From NCBI RefSeq assembly GCF_900323885.1, contig NZ_OOHJ01000022.1:1240001-1304000 (forward strand): a stretch of 64,000 nt of DNA, written 5' to 3'. The position numbers and the translations under genes were made by a program. This stretch comes from [Actinomadura] parvosata subsp. kistnae. GTDB taxonomy: Bacteria > Actinomycetota > Actinomycetes > Streptosporangiales > Streptosporangiaceae. The notes beneath the pieces are model-generated. The model worked only from the letters and a program-made list of their open reading frames with translations, had not been told where the DNA came from and did not search any database. This document shows positions 37,737-46,341 of the stretch, piece after piece. Every line of letters begins with the position of its first letter. Position 1 is the stretch's first letter.

Positions 37737-39176
37737 ATGAGTCAGAGTGATCGGGGGCTGCGCCGACTCGCGGCCGGCACACTGCTCGTCGCCTTCCAGG
37801 GCACCACGGCGCCCGACTGGGTGCTGCGCGAGCTGGAGCACGGCCTCGGCGGCGTGACGCTCTTCGGCTTCAACGTGGCCGACCCCGCCCAGGTGCTCCG
37901 CCTGACCACCGCGCTGAGGGGAGCCGGTGAGCCCGTCATCTCGCTCGACGAGGAAGGCGGGGACGTGACGCGGCTCGCCTACCACGTCGGCAGCCCGTAC
38001 CCCGGGAACGCGGCGCTGGGAGCCGTCGACGACGTCGATCTCACCCGCAACGTCTACCGGGCCATCGGCTCCGAGCTGGCCGCCTGCGGCATCAACCTCG
38101 ACATGGCGCCCAGCGCCGACGTCAACACCGAGGCCGACAACCCCGTCATCGGCACCCGATCCTTCGGCGCCGAGCCCGGCCTGGTCGCCCGGCACACCGT
38201 CGCCGCCGTCGAAGGCCTCCAGTCCGTCCGCGTCGCCGCCTGCGTCAAGCACTTCCCCGGCCACGGCGCCACCCGCGTGGACTCCCACCTCGCCGTCCCC
38301 GTCGTCGACGTCGGCCTCGACGTCCTGCGGGAACGCGAGCTGGCGCCCTTCCGCGCCGCCATCGGCGCCGGCGCCAAGTCGGTGATGACCGCGCACGTCG
38401 CGGTGCCCGCCGTGACGGGCCCCACGCCCGCCACCCTGTCCGGCGCCGCCCTGACCGGGCTCCTCAGGGGCGAGCTCGGCTACGACGGCGTGGTCATCAC
38501 CGACGCGCTCGACATGCACGCCATCACCAGGAGCGTCGGCCTCGCCGGCGGCGCCGTGCTCACCCTCGCCGCCGGCTCCGACCTGCTGTGCCTCGGCCCG
38601 CTGCCCACCTACGACGACGTCCAGGCCATCATCGCCGAGATCGTCACCGCCGTCCGCGAGAACCGCCTGCCCGCCGCCCGCCTGGAGGAGGCCGCCGCCC
38701 GCGTCACCGCCCTGCGCGCCTGGGCCGCCACACCACCCCAGGTCACCGCCGAGCCGAACGGCATCGGCCTGCACGCCGCCCGCCGCGCCGTCCGCCTCAC
38801 CGGCTCCGCCGCCCCCCTCGTCCGGCCCCTCGTCATCGAGGTCGACACCCCGCCGACCATCGCCGTGGGCGACGTGCCGTGGGGCGTCGGCCCCTGGCTC
38901 CCGGACGCCGAGATCGTCCGCGTCAAACCCGCCACCGCCGACGCCCCCGCCCTCCTCGCCAAGGCCGCCGGCCGCTCCCTGGTGGTGGTCGTCAAGGACG
39001 CCCACCGCCACCACGAAAGCCAGGCCCTGGTCACCGCCCTGGTCTCGGCCCGCCCGGACACGACGGTCATCGAAATGGGCCTGCCGGTGTGGCGCCCGGA
39101 GAGCGCCGCCTACATCGCCACGTACGGCGCCGCCCGCGCCAACGCCCAGGCCGCCGTCGAACTCCTCACCGCCTGA
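37737..39176 (+). CDS. nagZ: glycoside hydrolase family 3 beta-N-acetylhexosaminidase (NagZ type)
   Basis: Cytosolic exo-glycosidase of family GH3, 479 residues, releasing terminal N-acetylglucosamine from imported chitin or murein fragments. The NagZ-specific loop with the His-Asp dyad is present: KHFPGHGATRVDSH (171-184). The nucleophile is Asp256 in VITDALDM. No signal peptide occurs, matching action on sugars taken up by the preceding importer. A further alpha/beta domain of about 150 residues follows the barrel. ATG 37737 has GAGGAG upstream. The 3' end runs into a 560-bp repeat region before the second ROK gene. Confidence 0.9.
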   Translation: MSQSDRGLRRLAAGTLLVAFQGTTAPDWVLRELEHGLGGVTLFGFNVADPAQVLRLTTALRGAGEPVISLDEEGGDVTRLAYHVGSPYPGNAALGAVDDVDLTRNVYRAIGSELAACGINLDMAPSADVNTEADNPVIGTRSFGAEPGLVARHTVAAVEGLQSVRVAACVKHFPGHGATRVDSHLAVPVVDVGLDVLRERELAPFRAAIGAGAKSVMTAHVAVPAVTGPTPATLSGAALTGLLRGELGYDGVVITDALDMHAITRSVGLAGGAVLTLAAGSDLLCLGPLPTYDDVQAIIAEIVTAVRENRLPAARLEEAAARVTALRAWAATPPQVTAEPNGIGLHAARRAVRLTGSAAPLVRPLVIEVDTPPTIAVGDVPWGVGPWLPDAEIVRVKPATADAPALLAKAAGRSLVVVVKDAHRHHESQALVTALVSARPDTTVIEMGLPVWRPESAAYIATYGAARANAQAAVELLTA

Positions 39177-39189
39177 CACGACGACGCTT

Positions 39190-39750
39190 GGTTCGGCGCA
39201 CGTGCGCACCCTCTCCCGCCCAACACCCGCGCACGTGCGCCGCCGCACGCCTCCCGTTTCCAGCGCGCCTTCCGGTGCCAGCGGCGCTGCACCGCCCGGC
39301 ACGCCGGCACCGCACCGCCACGCGCGCCTCCAGTGCCCGGCGACGCTGCACAGCCGGTGCACCAGCGCTGCGCCGCAACGCGCCCCTTCCCGTTCCCAGC
39401 GGCGCTGCGCCGCCACGCGCGGCTTCCCTCGCACGGCGCCACTGCACCGCCCCACGCGTAGCAGCCCTGCGCACCCAGGCGGCGCCCTCCCGTTCCCCCT
39501 GAGACCGGGCCGCCAGGCGCGCCGGCGCTGCGCCGCCACGCGCCTTCAGTGCCCGACGACGCTGCACCGCCACGCGCACCTTCCCGTGCCCGGCGACGCT
39601 CCACCGCCGGTGCGCCGACGCTGCGCCGCCACGCGCGCCTTCCCGCTCCCGGCGACGCTGTGCCGCGCGGCGCGGCTTCCCGTTCCCAGCGGCACCGCGC
39701 CGCCAGGCGCGTGCCTCCCTCCACTTCCCCCAAAAGGACCCCAGCCGGAG
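39190..39750 (+). repeat. 560-bp degenerate repeat region between nagZ and the second ROK gene
   Basis: The 589-bp gap between the convergent nagZ and ROK genes consists of drifting copies of a unit of about 40 bp containing GACGCTGCGCCGCCACGCGC and CTTCCCGTTCCCAGCGGC. At least ten such copies can be followed. Reading frames across it (Arg/Ala/Pro-rich, both strands) have no family likeness. No discrete terminator was found. Confidence 0.75.
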
Positions 39751-39765
39751 TATGGCGGGAGAGTC

Positions 39766-40947
39766 TCAGGGGGTCAGCAGTTCCTCGCGGGCCTGGTCGA
39801 GGGCCGCCAGCACGGCCCCGCGCAGCACGGGGTTCTTGTCCGTGACCGTCGTGGTGACGACCTGCGGCCGGACCGGGCAGATGCGGGCCACCGCCTCCTC
39901 CACCCGGGACGCCAGCGCCGCCCCGCCGGCGTGCCCGACCTCCCCGGCCAGCACGACGAGCCCGGGGTCGAGGATGACGCACACCGCCGCGACCCCCAGG
40001 GCGAGCCGCCGCGCGACCTCGTCCAGCAGGGCCTCGCCTTCGGCCCCGGCCGCCACGGCGACCTTGACGCATTCGCTGGCGCTCCCGGCGGCGAAGCCGT
40101 ACCCCTGGGCCAGCTCGGTCACCGCTTCGGCGCTGACGAGCGACTGGAGCCCGCCGGCCAGGGAGGGCAGCCGCCCGGGCAGCGTACGGATGTCTTCGGG
40201 CAGCGGCACCCCGGGCACGGGCAGGTAGCCGATCTCGCCGGCGCTGCCGGAGCGGCCGCGGTGCAGCTTGCCGCCGAGGGTGACGGCCAGCCCGAGCCCG
40301 CGGCTGGCCCACAGGAGCACGAAGTCGTCGACTCCTTGGGCGGCTCCGTCGGCGCGTTCGGCGATGGCGGCGAGGTTGACGTCGTTCTCGATGGTGACCT
40401 GGCGGCGCAGGTCTCCGGCGAGGGCTTGGTGGATGCCTTCGTGCCAGCCGGGCAGGTCGAAGGAGAAGCGGATGTCGCCGCTGCGCGGGTCGACGACGCC
40501 GGGGGTGCCGATGACGACGCCGCGCAGCTTGGACAGGCTGATTTTGGCGCTGCGGCACGCTTTGACGATGGCGCCGTGCACGATGGGGACGGGGTCGTCG
40601 TGGCCGTCGGGGTCGACGGTGATCTCGGCGATGGTGTTGCCGTGGATGTCGGCGACGGCTGTGGAGATCAGGTCGGGCCCGACTTCGAGTCCGGCGACGT
40701 ACGCGCTGGAGGGGATGACGGAGTAGAGGGCCGCGTTGGGCCCGCGCCCGCCGGCCTGCGTGCCGACGACTTCGACGAGCCCGCGCTCTTCGAGCCTGGC
40801 CAGCGTCTGGGAGGCCGTGACCTTGGACAGACCGGTCAGGTTGCCGATCTGCCCCCGTGTCATGGGGCCGGTCGCCAGCAGCAGCTCCAGCGCGGCCCGG
40901 TCGTTGATCTCCCTGAGCAGTCTGGGCACACCAGGGCGTCGCTCCAC
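39766..40947 (-). CDS. ROK family transcriptional repressor (second of two)
   Basis: A 393-residue paralogue of the ROK repressor at 33200-34348; the proteins align from their first residues (VERRPGVPRLLREINDRAAL against MSRDPGTPRLLRRLNDRAAL). That alignment is why GTG 40947 was preferred to a TTG 18 bp upstream. It has the winged helix (QIGNLTGLSKVTASQTLARL) and the ROK segments VIGTPGVVDPRSG and VTIENDVNLAAIAERADG, with no zinc motif. Relative to the first paralogue it carries a small insert (SASECVKVAVAAGAEGE). The two ROK genes bracket the importer-nagZ operon and may answer to different sugars or compete for the same operator. Confidence 0.88.
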   Translation of the reverse strand: MERRPGVPRLLREINDRAALELLLATGPMTRGQIGNLTGLSKVTASQTLARLEERGLVEVVGTQAGGRGPNAALYSVIPSSAYVAGLEVGPDLISTAVADIHGNTIAEITVDPDGHDDPVPIVHGAIVKACRSAKISLSKLRGVVIGTPGVVDPRSGDIRFSFDLPGWHEGIHQALAGDLRRQVTIENDVNLAAIAERADGAAQGVDDFVLLWASRGLGLAVTLGGKLHRGRSGSAGEIGYLPVPGVPLPEDIRTLPGRLPSLAGGLQSLVSAEAVTELAQGYGFAAGSASECVKVAVAAGAEGEALLDEVARRLALGVAAVCVILDPGLVVLAGEVGHAGGAALASRVEEAVARICPVRPQVVTTTVTDKNPVLRGAVLAALDQAREELLTP

Positions 40948-41106
40948 GCTGAATCCCACCGTCAAATCGAAAAGGTTGTTGGAAGTTTAGCGCTCCGTCT
41001 CCTGCCTGGTGTGAACGCCGATTTCGCACCCGACGGAAACGGATCTTGCGCTCATTCTGGCAGGCTTGCGCGTAACCAGTGTTGACCAGGAGGGATAATC
41101 GAGAAC

Positions 41107-41556
41107 ATGCGCCTATCCGCTCGTGTCGACTACGCCCTCCGAGCCGCCGCTGAACTGGCCGCAGCCGGTGCAGGCCCGACTACTGTGGGCGAGCTCGCCA
41201 AGGAGCAGGACATGCCGCCCAAATACCTGGAGAACATTCTGCTGCAGATGCGCCGCGCCGGGCTCGTGCGCGGGCAGCGCGGGCCGGAGGGCGGCTACGT
41301 GCTGGCCCGGCCGGCTTCCGACATCTCGCTGGCCGACGTGATCCGCGCCGTGGACGGCCCGCTGGCCAACGTGCGCGGCGAGCGGCCGGAGCACGTCGGC
41401 TACCGGGGGCCGGCGGAGTCTCTGCAGCAGGTGTGGATCGCGTTGCGGGCCACTGAGCGGTCGATCCTGGAGGAGGTCACGCTCGAGCAGGTCTCGTCGG
41501 GCGCGCTGCCGGAGCGCATCCGCCAGCTCGCCTCCGACCCCGCCGCCTGGGACTGA
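41107..41556 (+). CDS. Rrf2 family regulator lacking cysteines
   Basis: A 149-residue winged-helix protein of the Rrf2 family: MRLSARVDYALRAAAELA, the recognition region DMPPKYLENILLQMRRAGLV and wing RGPEGGYVLARP. The family's iron-sulfur members (IscR, NsrR, RsrR) carry three cysteines; this protein has none at all, so it cannot hold a cluster through them and should sense something else. AGGAGGG lies 12 bases before ATG 41107, rather far, and GATAAT ends seven bases before it, so a leaderless transcript is also possible. It stands alone next to the ROK gene. Confidence 0.88.
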   Translation: MRLSARVDYALRAAAELAAAGAGPTTVGELAKEQDMPPKYLENILLQMRRAGLVRGQRGPEGGYVLARPASDISLADVIRAVDGPLANVRGERPEHVGYRGPAESLQQVWIALRATERSILEEVTLEQVSSGALPERIRQLASDPAAWD

Positions 41557-41575
41557 TCCGACCTCACCCAGCACG

Positions 41576-43663
41576 TCAGCCCGGTACGGGCCCGCCCAGC
41601 GCGTACGCGACGCCGGCGTCCAGCTCGGCCTGCCGTCCCACCTGGAAGGCTCGGGTGTAGTCGCGGTCGCCGAGGGCGCCGCGCACCTGCTCCTCGCAGG
41701 CCCGCCGGACGGCGACGAGGGCGGGCAGGCCGGCCTGCTGCGTGCCCACGACGTCCCAGATCTGGTGGGCCAGCCCGAGCATGTGGGCGGCCCGCTCCTC
41801 CTGCCCCACCGCCATGGCCGCGGGGGCGAGCACGTCGATGGCCAGCGCCATCCCGGTGCTGTCGTTCAGCCGCCACTTGACCTCCAGCGCCGCCTGCGCG
41901 TACGCCAGCGCCTTCGACGCCCGCCCGTACGCCAGCTCGGCCTGGGCGCGCAGGACGTCGGCGTAGGCGCGCTGCCAGCGCTCGCCGTTGCGGTCGCAGA
42001 GCGTGCGCAGCCGTTCCAGCGCGGCGATGGCCTCGTCGAGCCTGCCGGTGGCGGTGCACGTGAGGCTGTAGGCGTTCAGTGAGAGCAGCGTCGGGCAGAG
42101 CAGGACGTCGTGCTCGGCCTCGTCGAGCAGCCCCTGGGCCAGCTCGGCGACGCGCGCGTGGTCGCCCGTGACGACCGCCACGGACATGTGGGCGCTGCGC
42201 GCCATGACGGCCGCCTCGACGTCGCCCTGCCGCTCGGCCTGGGCCGAGCACTCGGCCGCCAGCTCCGCCCCGCGCACCGCTTCGCCCTGGAGCAGCATGA
42301 TGACGCTGCAGGCCCACAACGCCTTGGTACGGGCCGGCGACGGCTGGCGGTCCTGGGCCAGGGCCCGTTCGAGGTAGTGTTGCCCCTCCTTGTGGAAGCC
42401 GCAGGGATACCAGAAGAACCACAGGGCGGAGGCCAGCTCCATCGCGATGTGCCCTTCGGGCCGCGCGAGGGCGAACTGCAGGGCCGCGCGCAGGTTGTCG
42501 TGCTCGGCGGTCATGCGGTCGTACCAGGCGTACTGGTCGGGCCCCATCCACTGGGCGTCGCCCTCCCTGGCCAGCGCCAGGTAGTAGTCGCGGTGCCGGC
42601 GCCGGACGCGTTCGTCCTGGCCGAGGTCCTTCAGCCAGATGGCGCCGAACTCGCGGATGGTGTCGAGCATCCGGTAGCGGTCGCCGGCCCCGGTCGGCTC
42701 CCAGATGAGGATCGACTTGTCGGCGAGCGATTCGAGCAGTTGCGGGATCTGCCAGCTCGGCAGCCGGTCGTCGGCGCAGACCTGCTTGACGGCGGCCGGG
42801 TCGATGCTGCCGGCGAAGACGGAGGCGCGCGCCCACAGCAGCCGCTCGGCGGGGGTGCAGAGCTGGTGGCTCCAGCCGATCGCGGTGCGCAGGGCCTGGT
42901 GCCAGGGCGGGTCGGCGTCGTACACCTGGTGCTCGGTCGTGCCGAGCACGGTGAAGCGGTCGTCCAGCCGCTCGGCCAGCCGGTCGGGGGTCAGCTCGCG
43001 CAGCCGGGCGGCGGCCAGCTCGATGGCGAGCGGCAGCCCTTCGAGCCGCCGGCACACCCGCATGAGGGCGCCGCGGTTGCGCTCGTCGATCGCGAAGCCG
43101 GGCACCGTGGCGGCGGCGCGGTCGAGGAGCAGCTCCACCGCGTCGCCCTCCTGCCAGTCGTCGCCCTCGGGCACCGGCAGCGGCTCCACGCCGAGGACCC
43201 GCTCCTCGGCGCAGCCGAGCGGCCTGCGGCTGGTGGCCAGGACGCGGAGCTTCGGCGCCGCGGCGAGCAGCGTCTTGGCCGCCGCCGCGCACGTCTGGGT
43301 GAGGTGCTCGCAGGTGTCGAGCACGAGCAGGAGCTCCCGGTCGGCGAGGTAGTCGGCCAGCACCTCGGTGACCGGCCGGGCGCTCTGGTCGCTCAGCGGC
43401 AGCGCCTCGGCGATCGCGTACGGCAACGCGCTGCCCTCCACCAGCGGCGACAGCGCGACCAGCCACACCCCGTCGGCGAACTCCGCCCGCAGCTCGGCGG
43501 CGGCCCGCAGGGCGATCCTGGTCTTCCCGACCCCGGCCACGCCGGTGACCGTCACCAGCCGGGACCGGCCCAGCAGCGCCCGGACGCCGTCCACCTCCTC
43601 GCGGCGACCGATCAGTCTCGTGCTCTCGCTGGGGAGGTTTCCCTGCCACTGGCTGACTTGCAT
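41576..43663 (-). CDS. AfsR-like NB-ARC ATPase with TPR region, no DNA-binding domain
   Basis: A STAND ATPase of 695 residues from ATG 43663 (GAGGTGA upstream). The order is a short leader, Walker A GVAGVGKT, Walker B LLLVLDTCEHL, the sensor LATSRRPLG, winged-helix-like segments, then about 300 residues of helical repeats. It resembles the middle and C-terminal parts of AfsR/LuxR-type activators such as those of antibiotic clusters, but neither an N-terminal SARP domain nor a C-terminal LuxR HTH is present. It may therefore act through a partner. It is divergent from the PP2C phosphatase gene. Confidence 0.85.
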   Translation of the reverse strand: MQVSQWQGNLPSESTRLIGRREEVDGVRALLGRSRLVTVTGVAGVGKTRIALRAAAELRAEFADGVWLVALSPLVEGSALPYAIAEALPLSDQSARPVTEVLADYLADRELLLVLDTCEHLTQTCAAAAKTLLAAAPKLRVLATSRRPLGCAEERVLGVEPLPVPEGDDWQEGDAVELLLDRAAATVPGFAIDERNRGALMRVCRRLEGLPLAIELAAARLRELTPDRLAERLDDRFTVLGTTEHQVYDADPPWHQALRTAIGWSHQLCTPAERLLWARASVFAGSIDPAAVKQVCADDRLPSWQIPQLLESLADKSILIWEPTGAGDRYRMLDTIREFGAIWLKDLGQDERVRRRHRDYYLALAREGDAQWMGPDQYAWYDRMTAEHDNLRAALQFALARPEGHIAMELASALWFFWYPCGFHKEGQHYLERALAQDRQPSPARTKALWACSVIMLLQGEAVRGAELAAECSAQAERQGDVEAAVMARSAHMSVAVVTGDHARVAELAQGLLDEAEHDVLLCPTLLSLNAYSLTCTATGRLDEAIAALERLRTLCDRNGERWQRAYADVLRAQAELAYGRASKALAYAQAALEVKWRLNDSTGMALAIDVLAPAAMAVGQEERAAHMLGLAHQIWDVVGTQQAGLPALVAVRRACEEQVRGALGDRDYTRAFQVGRQAELDAGVAYALGGPVPG

Positions 43664-43812
43664 GATCGTCACCTCACAGGACTCGGCCTGCCCCACAGTT
43701 TGCCGGAATCGCTCCCGCACCGTCACTAAAAGTGAGAAGGTGACTACTCGCGATCGCAACCACCCGAGGGGGCGTCATCCCGCGGCAAATCCTCTCCAGG
43801 CACCAGCGCCGG

Positions 43813-44868
43813 TTGCTGCCCGCGCTGCTGGCGACCGAGGTGCTGGTCGCCCTGGCGGACGCCGCGTACGCCACGGTCTCGCTGTCCGGGTTGCTGCTGG
43901 CGGGGCCGATGGTCGCGGCCCAGTTGCTGACCGTACGCGGCACCGTCGTGGCCGCCGCCACGTCGCTGGCGCTGGCCCTGGCGCTGCCCGCGCTCGACGA
44001 GGGCTCCGACCTGCCACACCACCTCGTGCGGGCGCTGATCGTGGTCACCGGCGGCCTGTGGGCGTACGCGACGGCCCGCACCCACGCCCGACACCGGGCC
44101 GAGCTGGCCCGCATGACCCGCATCGCGGAGTGGGCCATGATCCCGGCGCTCCCTCCCGAGCTGGGCGGGGTCAGCCTGGCGGCGCACACCCGTTCGTCGG
44201 CCGACGGCGGCCGCATCGGCGGCGACCTGCACGACGCCGTCGCCACGCCGACCGGCCTGCGCCTGATCATCGGCGACGTCAAGGGCCACGGCCTCGACGC
44301 CGCGCATCTCAGCGCCACCGTGCTGGCGGCCTTCCGGCGCACCGCGGCCACCGCGCCCGACCTGGCCGCCCTGGCACTCGACCTCGACGCCCGCATCTCC
44401 CCCGGCCTCGGGCCGGAGGACTTCGTGACCGTGCTGCTGGCCGAGTTCGTGCCGGGCGGGGTGCTGCTGGTCAACTGCGGTCATCCCGCGCCCGTCCGCG
44501 TGGACAGCCGCCTGCGGGCGCTGCACCCGCCCCGCCCGTGCCGCCCGCTCGGCCTGTTCCCCGAGCCGTACGTGTGGCGCGTCCGGCTGCTGCACTCTGA
44601 CCGCCTGCTCCTCTACACCGACGGCCTGACCGAGGCGCGCAACGGCGAGGGCGCAGGGCTGCCGTTCGACGCGCACCTGCACGAGGCGCTGACGCAGGCG
44701 ACGCTGGAGGAGTCGCTGCGCGAGGTCCTCGGCCTGCTGCGCCGCCACACGGGCGACGCGGGCACGCCCCAGGGGGATGACCTGACGCTGATCCTGGCCC
44801 AGCCCGTCCTGGTGCGGGACGCGCCCACCCCCGCGCCGATCAGGGAGGACCGGCACAGCCTCGACTGA
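43813..44868 (+). CDS. membrane-bound PP2C (SpoIIE-type) serine phosphatase
   Basis: A 351-residue protein: three N-terminal membrane helices (about residues 1-90) and a cytoplasmic SpoIIE/PP2C domain that removes phosphate from Ser/Thr, classically of anti-anti-sigma factors. Metal-binding segments are GGDLHDAV, IIGDVKGHGLDAA, NCGHPAPV, YTDGLTEARN and GDDLTLIL. The start is uncertain: no ATG or GTG lies between the in-frame stop at 43741 and TTG 43813, so TTG or a GTG a few codons later must be used. It lies 150 bp from the divergent ATPase gene and upstream of nei2. Confidence 0.85.
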   Translation: MLPALLATEVLVALADAAYATVSLSGLLLAGPMVAAQLLTVRGTVVAAATSLALALALPALDEGSDLPHHLVRALIVVTGGLWAYATARTHARHRAELARMTRIAEWAMIPALPPELGGVSLAAHTRSSADGGRIGGDLHDAVATPTGLRLIIGDVKGHGLDAAHLSATVLAAFRRTAATAPDLAALALDLDARISPGLGPEDFVTVLLAEFVPGGVLLVNCGHPAPVRVDSRLRALHPPRPCRPLGLFPEPYVWRVRLLHSDRLLLYTDGLTEARNGEGAGLPFDAHLHEALTQATLEESLREVLGLLRRHTGDAGTPQGDDLTLILAQPVLVRDAPTPAPIREDRHSLD

Positions 44869-44922
44869 CACACCCGGCCGCTTTCTCGAATGCCGGCGGA
44901 AACACCCTCTTAAACTGGGTGA

Positions 44923-45702
44923 ATGCCCGAAGGAGACGCCGTTTACCGCACCGCCGCGCGGCTCAGGGGCGCGCTGGACGGTCACATCCTGACCAGGTCG
45001 GACTTCCGCGTGCCCCGGTACGCCACGTCCGACCTCACCGGCCGCCGCGTGCTGACCACGCTCTCCCGGGGCAAGCACCTGCTCACGCGGGTGGAGGGCG
45101 AGCTGACCGTGCACACGCACCTGCGCATGGAGGGGCGCTGGCAGGTCTCGGCGGCGGGCAGCCGGGTCCCGCCCGGCGACCAGGTGCGGCTGATCCTGGC
45201 CAACGAGCGGTGGCAGGCGGTCGGCATCAGGCTCGGGATGGTGGATCTCGTCCGGACGGGGGACGAGGCGCGCCTGGTGGGTCACCTGGGGCCGGATCTG
45301 CTCGGCGCGGACTGGGACCCGGATGAGGCCGTGCGAAGGCTACGAGGGGCGCCCGACAGGACCATCGGGGAGGCGCTGCTCGATCAGCGCAACCTGGCGG
45401 GGATCGGCACGATCTATCGCGCCGAGACCCTGTTCCTGCGCGGGATCTGGCCGTGGAAGAAGGTCGGGGAGATCGAGGATCTCGAGGGGCTCGTGTCGCT
45501 GGCCCAGCGGCTGCTGGACGCGAACAAAGGACATGCGGACACGGTGACGACAGGTGATCGCCGGCCAGGCAACCAGACCTGGGTCTACGGCAGGGCAGGC
45601 AGGCCCTGTCGCCGATGCGGCACCCGCATCAGCCGCGGGGAGATGGGGGCGCAGCCACAGGAACGGCTGATCCTGTGGTGTGCGGGCTGCCAGCCGCGTT
45701 AG
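44923..45702 (+). CDS. nei2: Fpg/Nei family DNA glycosylase (Nei2 type)
   Basis: Base-excision repair enzyme, 259 residues, removing oxidised pyrimidines and cutting the strand. The N-terminus MPEGD provides the catalytic Pro2 and Glu3. The helix-two-turn-helix region (IGEALLDQRNLAGIGTIYRA) and a C-terminal zinc finger with CRRC and CAGC are intact. In mycobacteria the nei2 gene follows lhr; here they are on the same strand but 26 kb apart. Its stop overlaps the convergent clgR stop within TTAG. Confidence 0.93.
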   Translation: MPEGDAVYRTAARLRGALDGHILTRSDFRVPRYATSDLTGRRVLTTLSRGKHLLTRVEGELTVHTHLRMEGRWQVSAAGSRVPPGDQVRLILANERWQAVGIRLGMVDLVRTGDEARLVGHLGPDLLGADWDPDEAVRRLRGAPDRTIGEALLDQRNLAGIGTIYRAETLFLRGIWPWKKVGEIEDLEGLVSLAQRLLDANKGHADTVTTGDRRPGNQTWVYGRAGRPCRRCGTRISRGEMGAQPQERLILWCAGCQPR

Positions 45703-46055
45703 GCAGCCACCATGTCCTTGACTTCGGGGAAGACGGAGTCGGAGATCGACCCGGGAACCGTCTCGCCGAGAGGCAGACGCTCGTGCTCGGGCACGTCGGC
45801 AAGCACAGGGGTGGCCTGGAGCTCCGCCAGCGCGAACTGGTCGGACACCTCACGCAACACCTGCGAAAGCGGCACACCGAGCGCGCCGCAGATCGACGCG
45901 AGCAGCTCGGACGATGCCTCCTTCTGGCCGCGCTCCACCTCGGACAGGTAGCCGAGTGAGACACGGGCCAGCGTGGACACCTCGCGTAGCGTGCGCCCCT
46001 GCCGCACCCGCAGCCGCCTCAGCACGTCTCCGAGCAGCTGACGCAGCAAAATCAT
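45699..46055 (-). CDS. clgR: ClgR family transcriptional activator
   Basis: A 118-residue Xre-type regulator that activates clp protease and other stress genes in actinobacteria. The HTH is typical (LREVSTLARVSLGYLSEVER, GQKEASSELLASICGALGVP). ATG 46055 has GGGAGGGAG upstream and gives the family start MILLRQLLGDVLRR; an open extension to 46265 adds 70 residues without likeness. The C-terminus ends in Val-Ala-Ala, like the Ala-Ala degron that makes ClgR a target of the ClpP protease it induces. It lies in the conserved order ftsK-rimO-pgsA-cinA-clgR. Confidence 0.93.
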   Translation of the reverse strand: MILLRQLLGDVLRRLRVRQGRTLREVSTLARVSLGYLSEVERGQKEASSELLASICGALGVPLSQVLREVSDQFALAELQATPVLADVPEHERLPLGETVPGSISDSVFPEVKDMVAA

Positions 46056-46316
46056 CTGTCGCTCCCTCCCCGGCGTGGATGTCTTCACCACGCCCCGCGC
46101 GATCGGATCGTGCCGCACTTTGGTCTTCTTAGCTTCGTACATACTCCTCGCCGTCATCATCGGGCGTCGCCGCCCCTGGCCCGCCGCTCGTGGCTCGTTG
46201 CGCGACTCATCAGGCCCGCCTGCCGGGCGCTCGGTGCTTGCAGTTGGCTCACGGACCTCACTCACAGCTCCACCGTACCCGTATCCACCGACACCGCGTC
46301 AGACCGCGCATCGCAT

Positions 46317-46330
46317 GTTCGCTCGGGACG
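46317..46330. promoter_or_regulatory. possible ClgR box
   Basis: GTTCGC, five bases, ACG lies in the 286-bp gap between cinA and clgR. It differs by one base from the GTTCGC-N5-GCG motif described for Streptomyces ClgR. Autoregulation is plausible, but a near-match in GC-rich DNA is weak evidence. Confidence 0.3.
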
Positions 46331-46341
46331 TAACACGGTAA

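Noticed and set aside
45699..46265. Longer ClgR starting at 46265
   Set aside because: The added 70 residues have no family likeness, and a strong ribosome site stands before the ATG at 46055.
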